DNA from: Psychroflexus curvus
Lineage (GTDB): Bacteria > Bacteroidota > Bacteroidia > Flavobacteriales > Flavobacteriaceae
Assembly (NCBI RefSeq): GCF_020164585.1
Contig: NZ_JAIQZF010000006.1
Coordinates: forward strand, 1-64,000
Direction: 5' to 3'
DNA: 64,000 nt
Shown: in pieces, positions 62,460-64,000 of the stretch
Layout: each line of letters begins with the position of its first letter
How positions within the stretch are numbered: the first letter of the stretch is position 1
Position numbers and translations under genes: made by a program
Notes under the pieces: model-generated
Database searches by the model: none
The model's input: the letters and a program-made list of their open reading frames with translations, nothing else
What the model was told of the DNA's origin: nothing

Positions 62460-63104
62460 CTTGTCGTAGGCTTTGATCACAGATTTCCGGCCAATCGTTT
62501 TGGTGATGATGTCTTTATCCAAATCCCAGCCTCTGGCTGGAGAGTACTCCCTGCCATACCAGATGATTTGTAAGTGCAAATCGTTCCAGACGTCTTCAGG
62601 AAATAGCCGCTTGGCATCTTTTTCGGTTTGTTGTACATTTTTACCAGTACTAAGATTCCAGCGGTACATTAACCTGTGAATATGCGTGTCTACAGGAAAT
62701 GTAGGTACTCCAAAGGCCTGTGCCAGTACAACAGAAGCTGTTTTGTGACCTACCGCAGGAAATTCTTCTAAAGCTTCCATGTCGTTGGGTACTTTACCCT
62801 TATATTTTTCTATAAGGATTTTGGAGAGGCCATGGATTCCTTTGGATTTCATCGGAGATAAGCCCACAGGCTTGATGATTTCTCGTATTTGATCTGGACT
62901 CATTTTGACCATATCCCAGGGATTATCGGCCTGTTCGAAAAGAAGTGGCGTAATTTGATTCACTTTGACGTCAGTGCTTTGCGCTGAAAGTAAAACCGCA
63001 ATCAATAATGTGTAAGGATCTTTGTGGTCTAAGGGGATTGGAATGGTAGGGTATAAGTCCTTTAACGTATTTATAACGAAATCTACTTTTTCAGATTTTT
63101 TCAT
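62436..63104 (-). CDS. nth: Endonuclease III without Fe-S cluster
   Basis: A 222-residue HhH-GPD DNA glycosylase/AP lyase for oxidised pyrimidines. The catalytic Lys121 (FPAVGHKTA) and Asp139 (FPVDTHIHR) are both present, as is the helix-hairpin-helix. The C-terminal 4Fe-4S loop is gone: instead of CX6CX2CX5C the protein has REYSPARGWDLDKDIITKTI, and the whole chain contains no cysteine. ATG 63104 is preferred to 63122 because an exact promoter element ends 15 nt upstream of it. Confidence 0.93.
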   Translation of the reverse strand: MKKSEKVDFVINTLKDLYPTIPIPLDHKDPYTLLIAVLLSAQSTDVKVNQITPLLFEQADNPWDMVKMSPDQIREIIKPVGLSPMKSKGIHGLSKILIEKYKGKVPNDMEALEEFPAVGHKTASVVLAQAFGVPTFPVDTHIHRLMYRWNLSTGKNVQQTEKDAKRLFPEDVWNDLHLQIIWYGREYSPARGWDLDKDIITKTIGRKSVIKAYDKKKASKSK

Positions 63105-63119
63105 TGCTTTACTTTTAAA

Positions 63120-63127
63120 CAAAAATA
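63120..63127 (-). promoter_or_regulatory. Promoter -7 element for nth
   Basis: The minus strand reads TATTTTTG (exact TAnnTTTG), 15 nt before ATG 63104 and lying in the short 29-nt gap before bcp. Confidence 0.5.
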
Positions 63128-63133
63128 GGAATT

Positions 63134-63583
63134 ATGACAACACTTAAAGCTGGAGATAAAGCTCCGAATTTTGAAGCTAAAGACCAAGACGGAAATGTGC
63201 ACACGCTTAAAGATTATGAAGGAAAAAAATTACTCGTTTTCTTTTATCCAAAAGCGAGCACCCCTGGATGCACTGCCGAAGCCTGTAACCTGAGAGATAA
63301 CTGGGAAACTTTTCAGGCCAAAGGTTATGACATAATTGGGGTGAGTGCAGATTCTGCCAAGCGCCAGCAAAACTTTAAAAATAAATATGAGCTACCATTT
63401 CCATTGCTTGCAGATGAAGACAAAGAAGTCATCGAAGCTTTCGGCGTGTGGGGTCCAAAGAAATTTATGGGAAAAGAATACGATGGAATCCACAGAACTA
63501 CCTTTGTTATCAATGAAGAAGGCGTGCTTGAAGACGTTATCTCCAAAGTGAAAACCAAAGCGCACTCCGAACAAATTCTTTAA
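63134..63583 (+). CDS. bcp: Thioredoxin-dependent thiol peroxidase (Bcp/PrxQ)
   Basis: A 149-residue peroxiredoxin that reduces hydroperoxides. The peroxidatic Cys46 and resolving Cys51 lie in ASTPGCTAEACNLRDNW, five residues apart as in E. coli Bcp; FFYPKA precedes and GVSADS follows. The C-terminal segment ends KTKAHSEQIL. It is divergent from nth, with a 29-nt gap, so the two promoters must overlap. Confidence 0.95.
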   Translation: MTTLKAGDKAPNFEAKDQDGNVHTLKDYEGKKLLVFFYPKASTPGCTAEACNLRDNWETFQAKGYDIIGVSADSAKRQQNFKNKYELPFPLLADEDKEVIEAFGVWGPKKFMGKEYDGIHRTTFVINEEGVLEDVISKVKTKAHSEQIL

Positions 63584-63697
63584 TCCCTCAACGAGAGTTT
63601 AGTTAGTGGACTATACAGATAAAGTTCCTAGGGTGCTTTCTTTTGGATGCTTATCTCGATGAGGTTGATAAACCAAGAAATAATGTAATTTGGTGTC

Positions 63698-64000
63698 ATG
63701 AAATGGGAGCAGGCAATTCAGGATTTTACATATTACCTTAAGATAGAAAGAGGTCTGGCCGATAATACCATTCAGAATTATCGGCTGGACATTTTAAAAC
63801 TGGTCAATTACCTCTCTGAATTTGACCTGAATGTTTCTCCTGAAGATATTACTGAAGAAGATATTCAAGGGTTTATTTATACTATTTCGAAACTCTTGAA
63901 TGAACGGTCGCAAGCCAGATTAATTTCAGGCTTGAAAAGTTTTTTTGATTATTTGATTTTCGAAAATTATAGAAAATCTAATCCATTAGAACTTATAGAA
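63698..64000 (+). CDS. xerD: Tyrosine recombinase XerD-type, N-terminal part
   Basis: The frame runs off the window after 101 residues. The N-terminal SAM-like DNA-binding domain is seen in WEQAIQDFTYYLKIERGLAD, NTIQNYRLDILKLVNYL, ITEEDIQGFIYTI, RLISGLKSFFDYLI and NPLELIE, which match XerD. The catalytic domain with the RHRY residues lies beyond the window. Being single and near bcp it is likely a chromosome dimer-resolution recombinase rather than a phage integrase, but XerC cannot be ruled out. Confidence 0.88.
   Translation, partial: MKWEQAIQDFTYYLKIERGLADNTIQNYRLDILKLVNYLSEFDLNVSPEDITEEDIQGFIYTISKLLNERSQARLISGLKSFFDYLIFENYRKSNPLELIE

Noticed and set aside
63698-64000. Start of an integrative element because of a tyrosine recombinase at the edge
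   Set aside because: The visible part matches XerD, there is no tRNA or attachment-like repeat, and the neighbour is a housekeeping peroxiredoxin gene. The catalytic part is outside the window.

Overview
The window looks like a chromosomal segment of a member of the Flavobacteriaceae (Bacteroidetes). The evidence is the low GC content, many copies of the Bacteroidetes -7 promoter element TAnnTTTG just upstream of starts, a protein with a type IX secretion C-terminal sorting domain, a TonB-dependent receptor with a carboxypeptidase-regulatory-like domain, and several families found mainly in this group (DUF5606, DUF4168, DUF4199, DUF4834, DUF6048, DUF6452). I do not assign a genus. Most of the window is core genome. 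I saw no prophage, transposase, CRISPR array, tRNA gene or recognisable defence system.

Layout. 1-412: 3' end of a 5S rRNA with its terminator, followed by a decayed tandem copy of the same end carrying a 57-nt insertion. 413-7199 (minus): M3 peptidase, NdpA-like nucleoid protein, a pRiA4b ORF-3-like protein overlapping heme A synthase, CCA-adding enzyme and threonylcarbamoyl-AMP synthase. 7222-13272: an AT-rich lipooligosaccharide locus (methyltransferase, four family-2 glycosyltransferases, a Kdo-kinase-like protein, a heptosyltransferase-like GT9), with convergent genes that overlap at their ends. 13297-17230: dapD, then ruvX, def, DUF5606, mazG and a secreted DUF4168 protein. 17278-28009 (minus): secreted endonuclease I with a T9SS tail, an RNA m5C methyltransferase, an ECF sigma / membrane anti-sigma / periplasmic sensor set behind an MsbA-like ABC exporter, phosphoglucomutase, a dolichol-phosphate-type glycosyltransferase with DUF4199, and a lipoprotein.

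28125-31621 (plus): a three-gene biotin-dependent acyl-CoA carboxylase operon, followed by a perfect long hairpin and a small palindromic repeat cluster that runs into the end of argS. 31860-48847: argS, a small unknown protein with an SDR/DUF2867 protein, a lipoprotein with Asp-rich Ca-binding-type repeats, cysteine desulfurase, TonB-dependent receptor, M23 peptidase, TrmH-type methyltransferase, lpdA, ZIP transporter, THUMP-domain RNA methyltransferase, and rlmD-DUF6452-DUF6048. 48918-53188: DASS transporter, ornithine aminotransferase with a Cys-cluster insertion, an outer-membrane protein and DUF4834. 53219-58385: a YfhO / glycosyltransferase / flippase cell-surface operon. 58390-58521: a 26-27-bp tandem repeat whose copies appear to keep small hairpins by compensatory changes. 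58605-64000: uvrA, an ECF sigma factor with a long structured leader and a downstream 49-codon ORF, a cysteine-free endonuclease III, a Bcp peroxiredoxin and the 5' part of a XerD-type recombinase.

Functional themes are envelope construction (two surface-glycan loci, exporter, TonB and T9SS cargo), two separate ECF sigma circuits, RNA modification and translation (argS, cca, tsaC, def, several RNA methyltransferases), and DNA repair (uvrA, nth, ruvX). The observations I rate highest are the structured leader and small ORF around the second sigma factor, the covarying tandem repeat, the decayed 5S duplication, the cysteine-free Nth and the Cys-cluster in RocD.
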